Shown in pieces: positions 5,070 to 6,764 of a DNA stretch of 6,764 nt. Where the stretch lies: NCBI GenBank assembly GCA_000432895.1, contig FR889460.1, positions 2,350-9,113 of the forward strand, in the 5' to 3' direction. The first letter of the stretch is position 1; every line of letters starts with the position of its first letter. A program made the translations under genes and the position numbers. The notes under the pieces were generated by a model. That model was not told the origin of the DNA. It searched no databases and saw only the letters and a list, made by a program, of their open reading frames with translations. The DNA comes from Firmicutes bacterium CAG:449 (lineage in GTDB: Bacteria; Bacillota_I; Bacilli_A; RFN20; CAG-449).

Positions 5070-6764
5070 ATGTTTAAAGAGTGGGAAGGCTTTGTTGAAG
5101 GCAAATGGTCAAATGATGAAATCGATGTAAGAGATTTTATTCAAAAAAACTATCATCCTTATGAAGGTGATGATGCATTCTTAGAAGGACCAACTGAAGC
5201 AACAAAAAAATTATGGAGTGAAATATCAAAATTATCAAAAGAAGAACACGAAAAAGGTGGAGTATATGATGCAGATACTAAAATCGTTTCAACTTTAATT
5301 AGTCACGCTCCAGGATATATTGATAAAGATTTAGAGAAAATTGTTGGTTTACAAACTGATAAACCATTTAAGAGAGCTTTACAACCATTTGGTGGAATTA
5401 GAATGGCTGAAGAAGCATTAAATTTATATGGATATGAATTAGATAAAGATGTTAAAGAAATCTTTACTAAATATCGTAAGACTCATAATGATGGAGTTTA
5501 TTCAGCTTATACTCCAGAAATGAGACTTGCAAGAAGAGCTCATATTTTAACTGGATTACCTGATACTTATGGAAGAGGTAGAATAGTTGGAGATTATCGT
5601 AGAGTTGCTTTATATGGTATTGATTATTTAATTAAACATAAAGAATATGATCGTTCAATTTTAGATGGTGAAATGACTCCAGATAAAGTTAGAGATCGTG
5701 AAGAAATTGCAGAACAAATTAAAGCATTAAATCAATTAAAACAAATGGCTTTAAGTTATGGATTTGATATTTCTCGTCCAGCAAGTAATGCTCAAGAAGC
5801 AATTCAATGGGTTTACTTTGGTTATTTAGGTGCTGTTAAAGATCAAAATGGTGCTGCAATGAGCTTTGGAAGAAATTCAACTTTCTTAGATATTTATATT
5901 GAACGTGATTTACAAAAAGGTTTAATTACTGAAAAAGATGCTCAAGAATTAATTGATAATTTAGTCATGAAATTAAGAATTATTAAATTCATGAGAATTA
6001 AAGAATATAATGAATTATTCTCTGGTGATCCTACTTGGGTTACTGAATCAATTGGTGGAATGGGTGTTGATGGAAGAACTCTTGTTACTAAAAACTCATT
6101 CAGAATGTTACATACATTAGTTAATTTAGGACCTGCTCCAGAACCAAACTTAACTGTATTATGGAGTAAAAATTTACCAATTAACTTCAAAAGATTCTGT
6201 GCAGATATTTCAATTAAAACATCTTCAGTTCAATATGAATCAGATGATTTAATTAGACCAGAAATGGGAGATGATTTCTGTATTGCATGTTGTGTTTCTC
6301 CTATGAGAGTTGGTAAAGATATGCAATTCTTTGGTGCAAGAGCAAACCTTGCTAAATGTTTATTATATGCATTAAATGGTGGCGCTGATGAATTAATGGT
6401 TGATAAATTAACAAATAAACCATTACAAGTATCTCCTAAATTTGCACCAGTATTATCTAATGAAGCATTAGATTATAATGATGTAGTTGAAAAATATGAT
6501 CAAATGATGGAATGGCTTGCTGGCTTATATGTTAATACATTAAATGTTATCCATTATATGCACGATAAATATTCATATGAAGCTGAAGAAATGGCTTTAC
6601 ATGATTCAAAAGTTAGAAGATTCTTTGCTACAGGTATAGCAGGATTATCATGTGCAGTTGATTCATTATCTGCAATTAAATATGCTAAAGTATATCCAAT
6701 TCGTAATGAAAATAATATTATTACTGATTTCAAAGTTGAAGGTGACTTCCCTAAATATGGTAAT
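5070..6764 (+). CDS. pflB: Formate C-acetyltransferase (pyruvate formate-lyase), 5' part, runs off the window
   Basis: An open frame of 565 codons without a stop reaches the window edge; full PFL has about 745-760 residues. It is a cytoplasmic glycyl-radical enzyme that converts pyruvate and CoA to acetyl-CoA and formate during anaerobic fermentation. The N-terminus (MFKEWEGFVEGKW..., IDVRDFIQKNYHPYEGDDAFL, GPTEATKKLW) and the segments HNDGVYSAYTPEMRLARRAH, LPDTYGRGRIVGDYRRVALYG and GAAMSFGRNSTFLDIY are typical of PFL. The adjacent catalytic cysteines are Cys407-Cys408 in CIACCVSPM (codons 6288-6293), equivalent to Cys418-Cys419 in E. coli, followed by MQFFGARANLAKCLLYALNGG. The glycine-radical loop near the C-terminus lies beyond the window. 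The start at ATG 5070 is fixed by AAGGAG 8 bases upstream. It is the third gene of the operon, after its activase and the thioredoxin-like gene. The frame is intact as far as seen, with the strongly AT-biased codons of a resident, highly expressed gene. Confidence 0.97.
   Translation, partial: MFKEWEGFVEGKWSNDEIDVRDFIQKNYHPYEGDDAFLEGPTEATKKLWSEISKLSKEEHEKGGVYDADTKIVSTLISHAPGYIDKDLEKIVGLQTDKPFKRALQPFGGIRMAEEALNLYGYELDKDVKEIFTKYRKTHNDGVYSAYTPEMRLARRAHILTGLPDTYGRGRIVGDYRRVALYGIDYLIKHKEYDRSILDGEMTPDKVRDREEIAEQIKALNQLKQMALSYGFDISRPASNAQEAIQWVYFGYLGAVKDQNGAAMSFGRNSTFLDIYIERDLQKGLITEKDAQELIDNLVMKLRIIKFMRIKEYNELFSGDPTWVTESIGGMGVDGRTLVTKNSFRMLHTLVNLGPAPEPNLTVLWSKNLPINFKRFCADISIKTSSVQYESDDLIRPEMGDDFCIACCVSPMRVGKDMQFFGARANLAKCLLYALNGGADELMVDKLTNKPLQVSPKFAPVLSNEALDYNDVVEKYDQMMEWLAGLYVNTLNVIHYMHDKYSYEAEEMALHDSKVRRFFATGIAGLSCAVDSLSAIKYAKVYPIRNENNIITDFKVEGDFPKYGN

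Noticed and set aside
5942..6190. Minus-strand open frame of 82 codons inside pflB
   Set aside because: Antisense shadow of conserved PFL sequence.

Overview
The window looks like chromosome from a low-GC, anaerobic or fermentative Firmicute-type bacterium (Bacilli, Erysipelotrichia or a Mollicute-related lineage). The evidence is strongly AT-rich codon use, purine-rich Shine-Dalgarno sites, and a pyruvate formate-lyase operon. TGA appears to be a stop: pflA ends in TGA inside an ATGA overlap with the next gene. I cannot name a species.

Left part (1-1380) is gene debris. The 3' part of a subtilisin-like (S8) peptidase runs in from the left edge. It carries an in-frame TAA 11 codons after the start of the oxyanion-hole motif and ends at a good intrinsic terminator. 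Facing it on the minus strand is an IS110-family transposase fragment that lacks its N-terminal catalytic half and its extreme C-terminus.

Middle part (about 1380-3605) is an accessory insert that is visibly less AT-rich (26 G+C in 2581-2640, against 17 in 6421-6480). It holds a complete, intact AbiE-type (type IV) toxin-antitoxin pair, the AbiEi antitoxin and the AbiEii nucleotidyltransferase toxin, which overlap by 20 bases behind a near-consensus promoter. A long hairpin terminator follows. Next comes a large serine recombinase remnant with two premature stops and a substituted catalytic arginine. Immediately beyond, on the minus strand, is a frameshifted stretch that reads as the C-terminal winged helix of a regulator; it looks like the interrupted or abutting host-side sequence.

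Right part (3782-6764) is core metabolism. An AT-rich leader of about 285 bases carries two or three candidate promoters and a cre-like (CcpA/LacI-type) palindrome. It leads into pflA (PFL-activating radical-SAM enzyme), a small thioredoxin-like protein, and pflB (pyruvate formate-lyase, cut by the window edge after 565 codons). The three genes are tightly coupled: pflA and the thioredoxin gene overlap by ATGA, and the Shine-Dalgarno of pflB sits at the 3' end of the thioredoxin gene. The most interesting working unit is this pflA-thioredoxin-pflB arrangement, a dithiol protein placed between an oxygen-sensitive glycyl-radical enzyme and its activase. The AbiE pair is the only apparently functional defence or addiction module; everything around it on the left is decayed.
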